From Thermohalobaculum sediminis (GTDB lineage: Bacteria; Pseudomonadota; Alphaproteobacteria; Rhodobacterales; Rhodobacteraceae), in contig NZ_JAMFKN010000002.1 of NCBI RefSeq assembly GCF_023487995.1, positions 558,001 to 622,000 of the forward strand: a DNA stretch of 64,000 nt. The letters run 5' to 3'. The notes under the pieces are model-generated. The model ran no database searches. It saw only the letters and a list, made by a program, of their open reading frames with translations, and was not told where the DNA came from. Positions 39,929 through 50,076 of the stretch are shown piece by piece; within the stretch, counting starts at the first letter, position 1; each line of letters opens with the position of its first letter. A program made the translations under genes and the position numbers.

Positions 39929-41152
39929 ATGACGCTGCCCGACCACACCGCGCGGGCCGAGGGGCGCGCGCCGCTGGCCCTTGTGACATTCCTTGCGCTG
40001 ATGACCTCGGTCGTCGCGATGACCATCGACGCGGTGCTGCCCGCGCTCGACGCGATGGCGGCCGACCTCGCCTTCGCGCACCAGAACGACCGCCAGCTGG
40101 TGCTGCTGCTGGTGTTCGCAGGGCTCGGCCTCGCGCAGCTGGTGTTCGGGCCGCTGGCGGACGCGCTGGGGCGCAAGCGGGCGACGCTGATCGGTTGGGC
40201 GATCTATCTCGCCGGCACGCTGATGGGGCTTGCGGCCGCCAATCCCGAGATGCTGCTGGCCGGGCGCTTCCTGCAGGGTGTGGGCGCGGGCGGGCCGCGG
40301 GTGGTGGCGGTCGCGATCGTGCGCGACCTCTACTCGGGGCGGCCAATGGCGCGGGTGCTGTCGATGGTAATGACGGTGTTCATGCTGGTGCCGATGCTGG
40401 CGCCGCTGATGGGCCAGGGGATCGAGGCGGTGGCGGGCTGGCGTGCGATCTTCGGGCTCTACCTCGCGCTCGCGCTGGTCTCGGGCGGCTGGTACCTGGT
40501 GGCGGTGCCCGAGACGCTGGACCCGGCGCGGCGGCGCCCCTTTCGCCCGCGGGTGCTGGCGGCGGCCTTCGCCGAGGTGGCCACCACCCGCCAGACCGTG
40601 GTCGCGATCCTCGCCATCATCGCGGTGTTCGGCACCTTCGTGGCCTATCTCGCCACCGCCCAGCAGGTGATGGAGGAGCTCTACGGCCTGGGGCCGTGGT
40701 TTCCGCTGGCCTTCTCGGCGCTCGCCGTGGTGTTCGCGGCGGGGAGCGTGCTGAATGGCTGGCTGGTGATGCACCTTGGCATGCAGCCGCTGGCGCGCCG
40801 CGCGCTATGGGCGCTGACGGGTATCGCGACGGCTGGTGCAGGGCTTGCGGCCGCGAGCGGGGGCGTACCGTCGCTCGGGGTCTTCATGGCAGTGCTGGGG
40901 CTGATCTTCCTGTGTGTCGCGATCCTGTTCGCCAATCTCAACGCGCTGGCGATCCAGCCGCTTGGGCACATCGCGGGGACCGCGTCGTCGGTCATCCTCG
41001 CCTGTTCGACGGTGGGCGCGGCGGCGATCGGGGCGGCCATCGCACAGGCCTATGACGGCTCGGTCACGCCGCTGTTCGCGGGGTTCGCGGCGCTCGGCCT
41101 GATCGGGGCGTGCCTCGTCACCTTCGGGGGGCGGATGGAGGAGGGCGCATGA
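39929..41152 (+). CDS. Bcr/CflA family MFS drug efflux transporter
   Basis: A 407-aa twelve-helix inner-membrane transporter. The N-terminal motif MTIDAVLPALDAMAADL and the loop 2-3 motif GPLADALGRKRATLIG are those of the Bcr/CflA drug:proton antiporters, and RFLQGVGAGGPRVVAVAIVRD is the matching helix 4-5 region. Real substrates are unknown; family members export bicyclomycin, chloramphenicol or other molecules. The stop overlaps the glycosyltransferase start (ATGA), so it opens a three-gene operon. Confidence 0.9.
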   Translation: MTLPDHTARAEGRAPLALVTFLALMTSVVAMTIDAVLPALDAMAADLAFAHQNDRQLVLLLVFAGLGLAQLVFGPLADALGRKRATLIGWAIYLAGTLMGLAAANPEMLLAGRFLQGVGAGGPRVVAVAIVRDLYSGRPMARVLSMVMTVFMLVPMLAPLMGQGIEAVAGWRAIFGLYLALALVSGGWYLVAVPETLDPARRRPFRPRVLAAAFAEVATTRQTVVAILAIIAVFGTFVAYLATAQQVMEELYGLGPWFPLAFSALAVVFAAGSVLNGWLVMHLGMQPLARRALWALTGIATAGAGLAAASGGVPSLGVFMAVLGLIFLCVAILFANLNALAIQPLGHIAGTASSVILACSTVGAAAIGAAIAQAYDGSVTPLFAGFAALGLIGACLVTFGGRMEEGA

Positions 41153-41841
41153 CGGCGCCGGTCTCGGTCGTCATTCCCACGCTCGAGGCGGCCGATCGGA
41201 TCGGGCCGTGCATCGAGCGGCTGGTGCCGGGGCTCGCGGCGGGACTGATCCGCGAGCTGATCATCGCCGACGGGGGTTCGTCCGACGGGATCGAGGCCGT
41301 GGCCGACGCGGTCGGCGCGCGGCTGGTCGTGGCGCCGCGGGGGCGGGGGCAGCAGCTTGGAGCAGGCTGCAACGCCGCGCGCGGGGCCTGGCTGCTGGTC
41401 CTCCATGCCGACACGCTGCTGCCCGAGGGCTGGGAGCACACCGTGGCCGCGCATTTGTCCGGCCACGCGGACCGGGCGGGCTATTTCGGCTTGGGCTTCG
41501 ACGATGGCGGCATGGGCGCGCGCTGGGTCGGGGCCTGGGCGAACCTGCGCTCGGCGCTGTTCGCGTTGCCCTATGGCGACCAGGGGTTGCTGCTGCCCGT
41601 GGCGCTCTACCGTGCGGCGGGGGGGTATCCGCCGATCCCGCTGATGGAGGATGTGGCGCTGGTCCGGCGGATCGGACGGCGGGGGCTGAGACGGCTGCCC
41701 GGGCAGGTCATGACCTCCGCCGCGCGCTATCGGCGCGGCGGCTGGATGGGGCGCGGTGCGCGGAACCTCGCGACGCTTGCGCTGTGGTTCCTCGGCGCCT
41801 CGCCCGAGCGGCTGGCGCGCTTCTACCGGGGGCAGGGATGA
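41149..41841 (+). CDS. TIGR04283 family glycosyltransferase (GT2)
   Basis: A 230-aa family 2 glycosyltransferase. VSVVIPTLEAADRI is the nucleotide-binding start, IADGGSSDGI the conserved loop, RGRGQQLGAGC a family marker, and LHADTLLP the DxD-like metal site. GDQGLLLPVALYRAAGGYP with LMEDVALVRR supplies the acceptor-site ED. TIGR04283 is named after arsenosugar biosynthesis neighbourhoods, but no arsenic gene is visible here, so the product is not inferred. It overlaps both neighbours by 4 nt. Confidence 0.9.
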   Translation: MTAPVSVVIPTLEAADRIGPCIERLVPGLAAGLIRELIIADGGSSDGIEAVADAVGARLVVAPRGRGQQLGAGCNAARGAWLLVLHADTLLPEGWEHTVAAHLSGHADRAGYFGLGFDDGGMGARWVGAWANLRSALFALPYGDQGLLLPVALYRAAGGYPPIPLMEDVALVRRIGRRGLRRLPGQVMTSAARYRRGGWMGRGARNLATLALWFLGASPERLARFYRGQG

Positions 41842-42437
41842 GGCCGACGCTGGTGCTGTTCGTCAAGGAGCCGCGGCCAGGCCGGGTCAAGACGCGGCTG
41901 GGCCGCGACATCGGCATGGTCGAGGCGGCGTGGTGGTTCCGCCACCAGACGGCGCGGCTGATCCGGGCGATGGCGCGCGACCGGCGCTGGCGCACCGTGC
42001 TGGCGGTGGCGCCCGACACGGCGCTGGGCTCGCGCGCCTGGCCATCCGGGGTCGCGCGCTGGCCGCAGGGGCCGGGCGACCTGGGCGCGCGGATGGCGCG
42101 GGCGCTGTCGGCCTTCGGGCCGGGACCGGTAGCAATCGTGGGCGCCGACGTGCCGGGCGTGAGCCCCGCCGTGGTGGCCGAGGCCCTTGCGATGGCGCGC
42201 GGCGGTCGTGCCGTGCTGGGGCCGGCGACGGATGGGGGCTACTGGCTGGTCGCGGTGCCGCATGGCGGGCGGCTGCCGGCGGGGCTGTTCGAAGGCGTGC
42301 GCTGGTCTGGCCCGCATGCGCTCACGGACACCGAGGCGACGCTGGGTCGGCTAGGCCCGGCGCGGCTCGCGGCGGTTCTGAGCGATGTGGATAACGCGGT
42401 CGACCTTCCCCGCAGGGCGCGCTGGGCGGCGGGCTGA
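41838..42437 (+). CDS. TIGR04282/DUF2064 family nucleotidyltransferase-like protein
   Basis: A 199-aa glycosyltransferase-A fold protein. LVLFVKEPRPGRVKTRLGRDI is the family signature (residues about 4-24), AIVGADVPGVSP the aspartate motif, and LGPATDGGYWLVAV the conserved GGYWL. In other genomes it pairs with TIGR04283 proteins, as here, suggesting a two-step sugar transfer to an unknown acceptor. The ATG overlaps the previous stop (ATGA). Confidence 0.9.
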   Translation: MRPTLVLFVKEPRPGRVKTRLGRDIGMVEAAWWFRHQTARLIRAMARDRRWRTVLAVAPDTALGSRAWPSGVARWPQGPGDLGARMARALSAFGPGPVAIVGADVPGVSPAVVAEALAMARGGRAVLGPATDGGYWLVAVPHGGRLPAGLFEGVRWSGPHALTDTEATLGRLGPARLAAVLSDVDNAVDLPRRARWAAG

Positions 42438-42474
42438 CGGGGTGGGCTGATGGAGCAGGCGCGCTGCCCCGGGT

Positions 42475-43065
42475 TCAGCCCTCGGGCTCGCCGATGTGGA
42501 TGCGGCTCGCGCCCGTGGCGACGAAGGCGCCGATGAGGTCCGAGATGCACTCGATGGGCGCCGAGCCGAGATCGGCGGTGAAGCGCCATTGCTGCCCCAG
42601 CTTCTCGGGTCCGTCAATCGAATGGACCGCGCCCGCGAGGTCGGGCGCCACGTCGGCATAGCGGCTCTGGAACCATTCGAGGAACCAGCGGCGGATCGGT
42701 GCCCAGTTCGGCCGCGGCTGGGCGGCAGTGACGACGATGGCGGCCGCGTCCCAGCGGAAGGGGGAAAGCGTCGTCACGAAGCCATCGGCCTCGACCAGCG
42801 TGACGGGTGCGAAGGCGAGCGGCGCGGGGCTTGCGACGCGCTCGACCAGGCTGCGTCCGCCCGCGGTCACCCGAAGGTCGCCGCGGCGCGGCAGCTGGAG
42901 CGTGCCGTCGCGGGCGACGCGGCCCTCGCCTTCGCGCTGCATCGGCTCGGCCTCGATCTCGGCCCCCGAATCGAGGCGCCGCGCCAGCACCTCGAGCAGC
43001 GCGCCCACGGTGACGTCGCGGACTGGCCCCAGCAGATCGGCGAGGCGCGAGTCGAGCCGGTTCAT
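42475..43065 (-). CDS. Conserved protein of unknown function
   Basis: A 196-aa protein I do not recognise. It begins MNRLDSRLADLLGPVRDV, has a basic, beta-rich middle (GTLQLPRRGDLRVTAGG), an aromatic segment WAPIRRWFLEWFQSRYADV and ends with ISDLIGAFVATGASRIHIGEP. No signal peptide or membrane segment is visible. It follows the DUF1489 gene on the minus strand after a 40-nt gap, which suggests shared transcription. The start at 43065 is the first ATG that gives a compact protein. Confidence 0.7.
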   Translation of the reverse strand: MNRLDSRLADLLGPVRDVTVGALLEVLARRLDSGAEIEAEPMQREGEGRVARDGTLQLPRRGDLRVTAGGRSLVERVASPAPLAFAPVTLVEADGFVTTLSPFRWDAAAIVVTAAQPRPNWAPIRRWFLEWFQSRYADVAPDLAGAVHSIDGPEKLGQQWRFTADLGSAPIECISDLIGAFVATGASRIHIGEPEG

Positions 43066-43105
43066 GCGAGGCCCCTCCGCGCCGCAGCGGCGGGCTGCGC
43101 GCGGC

Positions 43106-43567
43106 TCAGCCAAGGACGCCCAGGGCTGCGAGCGCCGCCTGCATGTCCTGCGGCAGACCCGCCTCGCCGGACCCCGTGTGGCCAAGATCCGGCGGCGCAT
43201 CCGAGGGCGCGAGATAGCGCCAGCCCTGGAAGGCCGAACGCGGCCGTGCCTCGACCCGCACCAGCTCGGGGTCGAGCACCAGCGCGCAGCGCGTGATCCC
43301 GTCCTCGCCCGTCACCGGGTCGAGCCGGACGATGCGCTGGCGCACCAGGATAAGGCCACGGACGACCCAATAGACCGATCCTCCTGCCAGCAGGGCGTCT
43401 TGCCTGCGCGGCCACATGCGCGTGACGTGACGCGGGCAGGGGTCGAGGCCCGCGCCCGCGCGTTCGGCGATCCGGGCGGCCTGCCAGTCGGCGAGGTCCT
43501 CGACGCTGTCGGCGCCGACACAGAGCTTGACGAGATGGACCGGTTCGCTCCGGGCCTCAGGTGGCAT
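43106..43567 (-). CDS. DUF1489 family protein
   Basis: A 153-aa protein of a family of unknown function conserved in alphaproteobacteria. Recognisable stretches are VHLVKLCVGADSVEDLADWQ, RHVTRMWPRR, GGSVYWVVRGLILVRQRI and CALVLDPELVRVEARPRSAF. No catalytic motif is known to me. It lies between dapB and an unknown protein on the minus strand. Confidence 0.88.
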   Translation of the reverse strand: MPPEARSEPVHLVKLCVGADSVEDLADWQAARIAERAGAGLDPCPRHVTRMWPRRQDALLAGGSVYWVVRGLILVRQRIVRLDPVTGEDGITRCALVLDPELVRVEARPRSAFQGWRYLAPSDAPPDLGHTGSGEAGLPQDMQAALAALGVLG

Positions 43568-43636
43568 GGTTCCGCCTCCACTAACCTAGCGCGGGTGGGC
43601 CGGCGAATAAGTCGCGATCTTGCAACCTATCAACGT

Positions 43637-44455
43637 TCAGGCGAGGCCCAGCACGTCGGTCATGCCGTACTCGCCCGGTTTCTGGCCCGCACCCCAGATC
43701 GCGGCCCTGACGGCGCCGCGCGCGAACAGCATCCGGTCGGTCGCGACATGGCGCAGCGCCACGCGCTCGCCGGGGCCGGCGAACAGGATCTCGTGCTCGC
43801 CCACGACGTCGCCGCCCCTGAGCGCGGCGAAGCCGATGCCGCCCGCGGGACGCGCGCCGGTGATGCCCTCGCGCGCGGCCAGACGCGCCTCGGCCAGCGT
43901 GGTGCCGCGCCCCTCGGCAGCCGCCTCGCCCAGCATCAGCGCGGTGCCCGAAGGGGCATCGACCTTGTGGCGGTGGTGCATCTCGAGGATCTCGATGTCG
44001 AACTCCTCGCCCAGCGCCGCCGCAACCCGGCGCGCGAGCACCGTGAGCAGGTTGACGCCCAGCGAGAAGTTGCCCGCCCGGATCACGGTCGAATGGCGCG
44101 CCGCCGCCTCGATCCGGTCGAGATGGTCGGCCTCGAGCCCGGTCGTGCCGATCACGTGGACCAGCCGCGCCTGCGCCGCCAGCGCGGCGTGCGCAACCGT
44201 GGCGGCGGGTGAGGTGAAGTCGAGCACGGCGCGCGAGCGGGCGAACACTGGCAGCGGGTCGTCCTCGACCATCACGCCGATCGCGGGACCCTCCATCGCC
44301 TCGCCGAGGTCGCGCCCGATCCAGGGATGGCCGGGCCGCTCGGTCGCCCCCACCAGCCGGCAGGCGGGGTTTTCGCGCACCGCCTGCGCCAGCATCCGGC
44401 CCATGCGGCCCGCGGCGCCGGTCACGGTGATGTCGATGGGGCGGGCGTCGGTCAT
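43637..44455 (-). CDS. dapB: 4-hydroxy-tetrahydrodipicolinate reductase
   Basis: A 272-aa enzyme of lysine and diaminopimelate synthesis that reduces hydroxytetrahydrodipicolinate with NAD(P)H. The dinucleotide motif is [12 protein letters not shown] and the active-site signature [16 protein letters not shown] carries His and Lys. The ATG at 44455 (MTDARPID) has GGAGAG upstream and fits the family better than the ATG 11 codons earlier. It is divergent from the second hsp20 gene. Confidence 0.96.
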   Translation of the reverse strand: MTDARPIDITVTGAAGRMGRMLAQAVRENPACRLVGATERPGHPWIGRDLGEAMEGPAIGVMVEDDPLPVFARSRAVLDFTSPAATVAHAALAAQARLVHVIGTTGLEADHLDRIEAAARHSTVIRAGNFSLGVNLLTVLARRVAAALGEEFDIEILEMHHRHKVDAPSGTALMLGEAAAEGRGTTLAEARLAAREGITGARPAGGIGFAALRGGDVVGEHEILFAGPGERVALRHVATDRMLFARGAVRAAIWGAGQKPGEYGMTDVLGLA

Positions 44456-44525
44456 CGCGGCTCTCCGGGGCGGCTGTCGCACCTTCATCTAGCAGGCGGG
44501 CCGGGGCGGGGAAAGCTCCGCGGAT

Positions 44526-44539
44526 TTGATCGCCGTCAA
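44526..44539 (+). promoter_or_regulatory. FNR/FnrL-type box before hsp20
   Basis: TTGATCGCCGTCAA matches the FNR-family dyad TTGAT-N4-ATCAA in nine of ten positions. Its centre lies about 65 nt before the hsp20 ATG. If it acts as a class II site (centre at -41.5), transcription would start near 44574, and TGTGAT at 44562-44567 would fall at -10. Anaerobic or low-oxygen control is inferred. Confidence 0.6.
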
Positions 44540-44597
44540 GGCCGGCGGGCGGGCGCGGTGCTGTGATCGCTCCACCGGACACTGCATGGGAGAACCG

Positions 44598-45017
44598 ATG
44601 ATGGTCGAGAAGACGCCTGCCCATGGCTGGCTGCCCGACATCGCCGAGCCGTTCCGCGCGCTTGGCTCGCGCATCGCCGGCTGGTTCGCGCCGCGTTCCG
44701 AGGCCAGCGGCGACACCGCCGCCTACCGGGTCAGCATCGAGCTGCCGGGCGTGGCCGAGGACGACATGGAGGTCACGCTGCGCGACGGCATCCTCACCGT
44801 GAAGGGCGAGAAGCGCGCCGAGCGGCGCGAGGAAGGCGCGGGCTATTTCTTCACCGAGCGCGAATACGGCCGCTTCGAGCGCAGCTTCCGCCTGCCCGCC
44901 GACGCCGACCCCGAGAAGATCGAGGCGGAAGCCGCGAAGGGCGTGCTGACGGTCACGATCGGCCGCAAGGGCAAGGGCGAGGAAGGAAGAACGATCCCGA
45001 TCCGCGCGCCGCTCTGA
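44598..45017 (+). CDS. Small heat shock protein, Hsp20 family (second copy)
   Basis: A 139-aa alpha-crystallin domain chaperone. The core spans YRVSIELPGVAEDDMEVTLR, GILTVKGEKR, YGRFERSFRLP and AKGVLTVTIGRK, with the canonical GVLTV motif; the C-terminal IPI anchor reads TIPIRAPL. It belongs to the class A/HSP17-like branch and differs clearly from the copy at 17496. GGGAGA precedes ATG codons at 44598 and 44601. It lies alone, with an FNR-type box upstream rather than a visible RpoH promoter. Confidence 0.92.
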   Translation: MMVEKTPAHGWLPDIAEPFRALGSRIAGWFAPRSEASGDTAAYRVSIELPGVAEDDMEVTLRDGILTVKGEKRAERREEGAGYFFTEREYGRFERSFRLPADADPEKIEAEAAKGVLTVTIGRKGKGEEGRTIPIRAPL

Positions 45018-45059
45018 CGCGAGGGCGGCGCGTGCTGCGTCGGGCTCAACGCCCGCGGT

Positions 45060-45077
45060 CCCTGGCTTGACCCGGGG
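45060..45077. repeat. Degenerate intergenic palindrome, copy 1
   Basis: CCCTGGCTTGACCCGGGG, an imperfect palindrome around CTTGA. It agrees in 15 of 18 positions with the reverse complement of the element at 45169-45187. It resembles the alphaproteobacterial intergenic repeat with a CCCGGGCTTGACCCGGG core. Confidence 0.5.
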
Positions 45078-45168
45078 CCGCGACAGTGCGGCGCCCGATG
45101 GCGCCAGCGACGCCGGGTGCGGCTGTCGGGGCAACTGGCCGTTGCGGTTTGATGGCGGATCCGGGATG

Positions 45169-45187
45169 CCCCGGGCCAAGCCTGGGG
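45169..45187. repeat. Degenerate intergenic palindrome, copy 2 (inverted)
   Basis: CCCCGGGCCAAGCCTGGGG, with arms CCCCGGG / CCTGGGG around CCAAG. It is inverted relative to copy 1 and lies in the same 211-nt gap between the convergent hsp20 and dnaJ genes, which otherwise holds nothing recognised. Confidence 0.5.
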
Positions 45188-45228
45188 CAGCGCGGGTTGG
45201 CAGTTGGTCGAAGGGCCGAGCGGCGGGC

Positions 45229-46380
45229 TCAGCCGGTCCCGGTCATCCCGTCCCAGAAGCTCTTGACCTTCGAGAAGAAGTCCTTCGAGGAGGGGCTGTT
45301 GTCGACGCCCGCCTTCTCGAACTCGCGCAGCAGTTCCTGCTGTCGCTTGCTCAGGTTCACCGGCGTCTCGACCTGCACCTCGATCATCAGGTCGCCCACC
45401 TGCCCGGCGCGCTGCAGCGCCGGCATCCCCTTGCCGCGCAGGCGCAGCTGCTTGCCGGTCTGCACGCCGGAGGGCACCTTGACGCGCGAGCGGCCGCCGT
45501 CGATCAGCGGCACCTCGATCTCGCCGCCAAGCGCCGCGGTGGTCATCGGCACCGGCACGCGGCAGTAGAGGTTGAGCCCGTCGCGCTCGAAGATCGGGTG
45601 CGGCTCGACCTCGATGAAGATGTAGAGATCGCCCGGAGGGCCGCCCTTGACGCCCGCCTCGCCCTCGCCGGCCAGCCGGATGCGGGTGCCGGTCTCGATG
45701 CCCTGGGGGATGTTGACGTTGAGCGCGCGGTCCTTGCGGACATTGCCCTGGCCGCCGCAGGCCCGGCAGGGGTTCTTCACGATCTGGCCCTGGCCGTGGC
45801 AGGTGGGGCAGGTCCGCTCGATGGTGAAGAAGCCCTGGCTCGCGCGCACCTTGCCGTGGCCCGCGCAGGTGGGGCAGGTCTGCGGCTGGGCGCCGCCCTC
45901 GGCGCCGGTGCCGCTGCAGGCCTCGCATTTCGTCGAGCCCGGGACCGAGATGGTGGCCTGCTTGCCGCGGAAGGCGTCCTCGAGGCTGACGCGCAGGTTG
46001 TAGCGCAGATCCGCGCCACGCCGGATGCCGTTGCCGCCGCGCCCGCCGCGCCGGCCGCCCATGAAATCGCCGAACAGGTCCTCGAACACGTCCGAGAAGG
46101 CCGAGCCGAAATCTCCCGGCCGTGCGCCGGCGGCCCCGCCCCCGGCCATGCCCGCCTCGAAGGCGGCATGGCCGAACTGGTCGTAGGCGGCCTTCTTCTC
46201 GGCGTCTTTCAGTACGTCGTAGGCCTCGTTCACCTCCTTGAACTGTGCCTCGGCCTCGGGGTTGTCCTTGTTGCGGTCGGGGTGCAGTTCCTTCGCCTTG
46301 GCGCGATAGGCCTTCTTCAGCTCCTCGGCCGAGGCGCCACGGGCGACCCCGAGCACATCGTAGTAGTCACGCTTGGCCAT
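45229..46380 (-). CDS. dnaJ: Chaperone protein DnaJ
   Basis: A 383-aa type I J-protein that delivers substrates to DnaK and stimulates its ATPase. The J domain has the HPD motif in [17 protein letters not shown] Gly/Phe-rich linker follows, then four CxxCxGxG zinc repeats ([32 protein letters not shown]) and the C-terminal substrate-binding domains. It is separated from dnaK by a methyltransferase gene, whose stop overlaps the dnaJ start by 14 nt. Confidence 0.97.
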   Translation of the reverse strand: MAKRDYYDVLGVARGASAEELKKAYRAKAKELHPDRNKDNPEAEAQFKEVNEAYDVLKDAEKKAAYDQFGHAAFEAGMAGGGAAGARPGDFGSAFSDVFEDLFGDFMGGRRGGRGGNGIRRGADLRYNLRVSLEDAFRGKQATISVPGSTKCEACSGTGAEGGAQPQTCPTCAGHGKVRASQGFFTIERTCPTCHGQGQIVKNPCRACGGQGNVRKDRALNVNIPQGIETGTRIRLAGEGEAGVKGGPPGDLYIFIEVEPHPIFERDGLNLYCRVPVPMTTAALGGEIEVPLIDGGRSRVKVPSGVQTGKQLRLRGKGMPALQRAGQVGDLMIEVQVETPVNLSKRQQELLREFEKAGVDNSPSSKDFFSKVKSFWDGMTGTG

Positions 46381-47254
46381 CGAGACTTCCTTGGGTCTTG
46401 CCTGCGCCCGCCGCCGCGCGGTGCGGTCCGGGGCGGGTGAGGATCGCGTTCAGCCTGGTCCGCTCGGCCACCACATAGCCATTCGACCGCAGAAGTGCCA
46501 GAGCCGGGGTGTCCGCGCCGTGCGGCGCCTCGATCAGCACGACGCCGGGCCAGAGCGCTGGGGGCGCGTCGCGCAGGAAGGCGGCGAGCGCCGGTTCCTC
46601 GTGCCCCTCGATGTCGATCTTGAGCGCATCTATCCCGTCGAGACCTGCCTCACGCACGATGTCGAGCAGCGTTCGGGTCGGCACGCGAAGCCCCGCGCCC
46701 TCGGCGCCCAGCTGGATCTCGCCCCGATTGCCTCCCGCCGCCGCCAGCGTGGCCTCGCCCGCCCGGTCCGACAGCGCGACGGGTGCCACGATCACATCCG
46801 CGGCGCCCGAGGCCGCGAGGTTGAAGCGCAGGCGCCTCAGGTTCTCGGGATCGGGCTCGATGGCGAGGCCCTGGAAGCCGCGGGGTGCCGTGGCGCGCGC
46901 GGCCAGCGTGTAGAGCCCGACATTTGCGCCCGCGTCGACGAAGCGGAACACCTGCCCCGCCGCCGCGGCCGCCCGCGCGATCACCGCCCGCTCGGCCGCG
47001 TCCCAGCGCCCGGGGGCGGTGAAGACGCGCTTCTCCGACAGGTTGTCGCGCGGGTAGAGGCGCGCCCGCTGGCGCGGGAAGGGCTCGACGTCGAAGGGGT
47101 CGTCACGCCCGAGGCAGACGATCCGGCGGATCAGCGAGGCCGCCCGCCGCCCGGGCGCGCCCCACGTCCCGACACCCGCGCCGAGGCGGCGGAGCCATTC
47201 CATCGGCGCGGGCAGGGCATGGGAGCCGAACGGCGGATCGGCGGGGCCGGTCAT
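46367..47254 (-). CDS. FkbM family methyltransferase, between dnaK and dnaJ
   Basis: A 295-aa class I SAM-dependent methyltransferase. Motif I reads [16 protein letters not shown] (residues about 103-118), [17 protein letters not shown] is motif II, and [16 protein letters not shown] the FkbM signature. Members methylate hydroxyl groups of sugars, polyketides or proteins; the target here is unknown. It starts 24 nt after dnaK and its end overlaps dnaJ by 14 nt, so it must share the chaperone transcript. Base composition is like its neighbours. This insertion is unusual, since dnaK and dnaJ are normally adjacent. Confidence 0.88.
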   Translation of the reverse strand: MTGPADPPFGSHALPAPMEWLRRLGAGVGTWGAPGRRAASLIRRIVCLGRDDPFDVEPFPRQRARLYPRDNLSEKRVFTAPGRWDAAERAVIARAAAAAGQVFRFVDAGANVGLYTLAARATAPRGFQGLAIEPDPENLRRLRFNLAASGAADVIVAPVALSDRAGEATLAAAGGNRGEIQLGAEGAGLRVPTRTLLDIVREAGLDGIDALKIDIEGHEEPALAAFLRDAPPALWPGVVLIEAPHGADTPALALLRSNGYVVAERTRLNAILTRPGPHRAAAGAGKTQGSLDGQA

Positions 47255-47278
47255 GCTGGTGACACGGACGGCGCGCGG

Positions 47279-49186
<1,908 letters not shown>

Positions 49187-49282
49187 GGATCTGTCACTCC
49201 CTTCCGGCGATGTCCGTCCGGGTCCGTGCGCGGCCCCCGGAACTCATCCCACACTGCTTGCGGTCTCGGTCGAAACTGGCGG

Positions 49283-49313
49283 CTATATAAGGCCGTGGCA
49301 TGGTGGTCGCAAG
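49283..49313 (-). promoter_or_regulatory. Heat shock (RpoH, sigma-32) promoter of dnaK
   Basis: On the minus strand CTTG (49313-49310), a spacer of 17-18 nt, then CCTTATATAG (49292-49283). This fits the alphaproteobacterial RpoH consensus CTTG-N17/18-CYTATNT closely. It lies about 97 nt before the dnaK ATG. No CIRCE inverted repeat (TTAGCACTC-N9-GAGTGCTAA) occurs here. Confidence 0.75.
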
Positions 49314-49360
49314 GCGGCGAGGCGGCAGCGGCGGGGCCGCCGCGCGGTGCGGAGGCGGCG

Positions 49361-49999
49361 ATGGCGGAGGCAATGACCGGCATGGCGGAGGAGGTGGTGC
49401 CGGGGCTGCTGTTGTGGCGCGGCCTGCTCGACCGGCCGGCGCAGGCGGCAATGGTCGCCGACATCCGCGGGGTGATCGCGGCCGCGCCCCTGGTGCGCCC
49501 GGTCACAGCCTGGGGGCGGCCGATGAGCGTGCGCATGACCTCGGCCGGCCGCGTCGGCTGGGTGATCGCGCGCGGGCGCTATGCCTATGTGCCGCGCCAC
49601 CCCGAAACTGGCACTCCCTGGCCGCCGATCCCGGCCTCGGTGCTGGCGGTCTGGCGCGCGGTTTCCGGCTGGGACGACGATCCCGATTGCTGCCTGGTCA
49701 ACTGGTATGGCGAGGGCGCGCGGATGGGCCTGCACCGCGACGCCGACGAGGGCGAGGAGGGGTTCCACGCCCCGGTCGTCTCGATCAGCCTCGGGGACCC
49801 TGCGCGCTTCCGCATCGGCGGCACCGAGCGGCGCGGGCAGACGACCCGCCTGCTCCTGCGCTCGGGCGACGTGCTGGCGATGGGGGGCCCGGCACGGCTC
49901 GCCTATCACGGCATCGACCGGGTGCTGTCGGGCGAGGGCGACCTCCTGCCGGGCGGCGGGCGCATCAATCTCACGCTGCGGGTGGTGCGCTCGGCCTGA
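49361..49999 (+). CDS. alkB: Alpha-ketoglutarate-dependent dioxygenase AlkB
   Basis: A 212-aa Fe(II)/2-oxoglutarate dioxygenase that repairs 1-methyladenine and 3-methylcytosine in DNA and RNA by oxidative demethylation. The iron ligands are His125 and Asp127 in MGLHRDADE and His183 in AYHGIDR. RINLTLRVVR at the end carries the 2-oxoglutarate-binding arginines (Arg201, Arg207). GGAGG lies just before the ATG at 49361. It diverges from dnaK, so its promoter may overlap the dnaK region. Confidence 0.95.
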   Translation: MAEAMTGMAEEVVPGLLLWRGLLDRPAQAAMVADIRGVIAAAPLVRPVTAWGRPMSVRMTSAGRVGWVIARGRYAYVPRHPETGTPWPPIPASVLAVWRAVSGWDDDPDCCLVNWYGEGARMGLHRDADEGEEGFHAPVVSISLGDPARFRIGGTERRGQTTRLLLRSGDVLAMGGPARLAYHGIDRVLSGEGDLLPGGGRINLTLRVVRSA

Positions 50000-50076
50000 C
50001 GGGCACGGCGGGGCATTTCCTGCCGGGGCCGGGCGGAGTAGGATCGGTTGGTCGCAACATGCCGGGGGAGGGGCAG

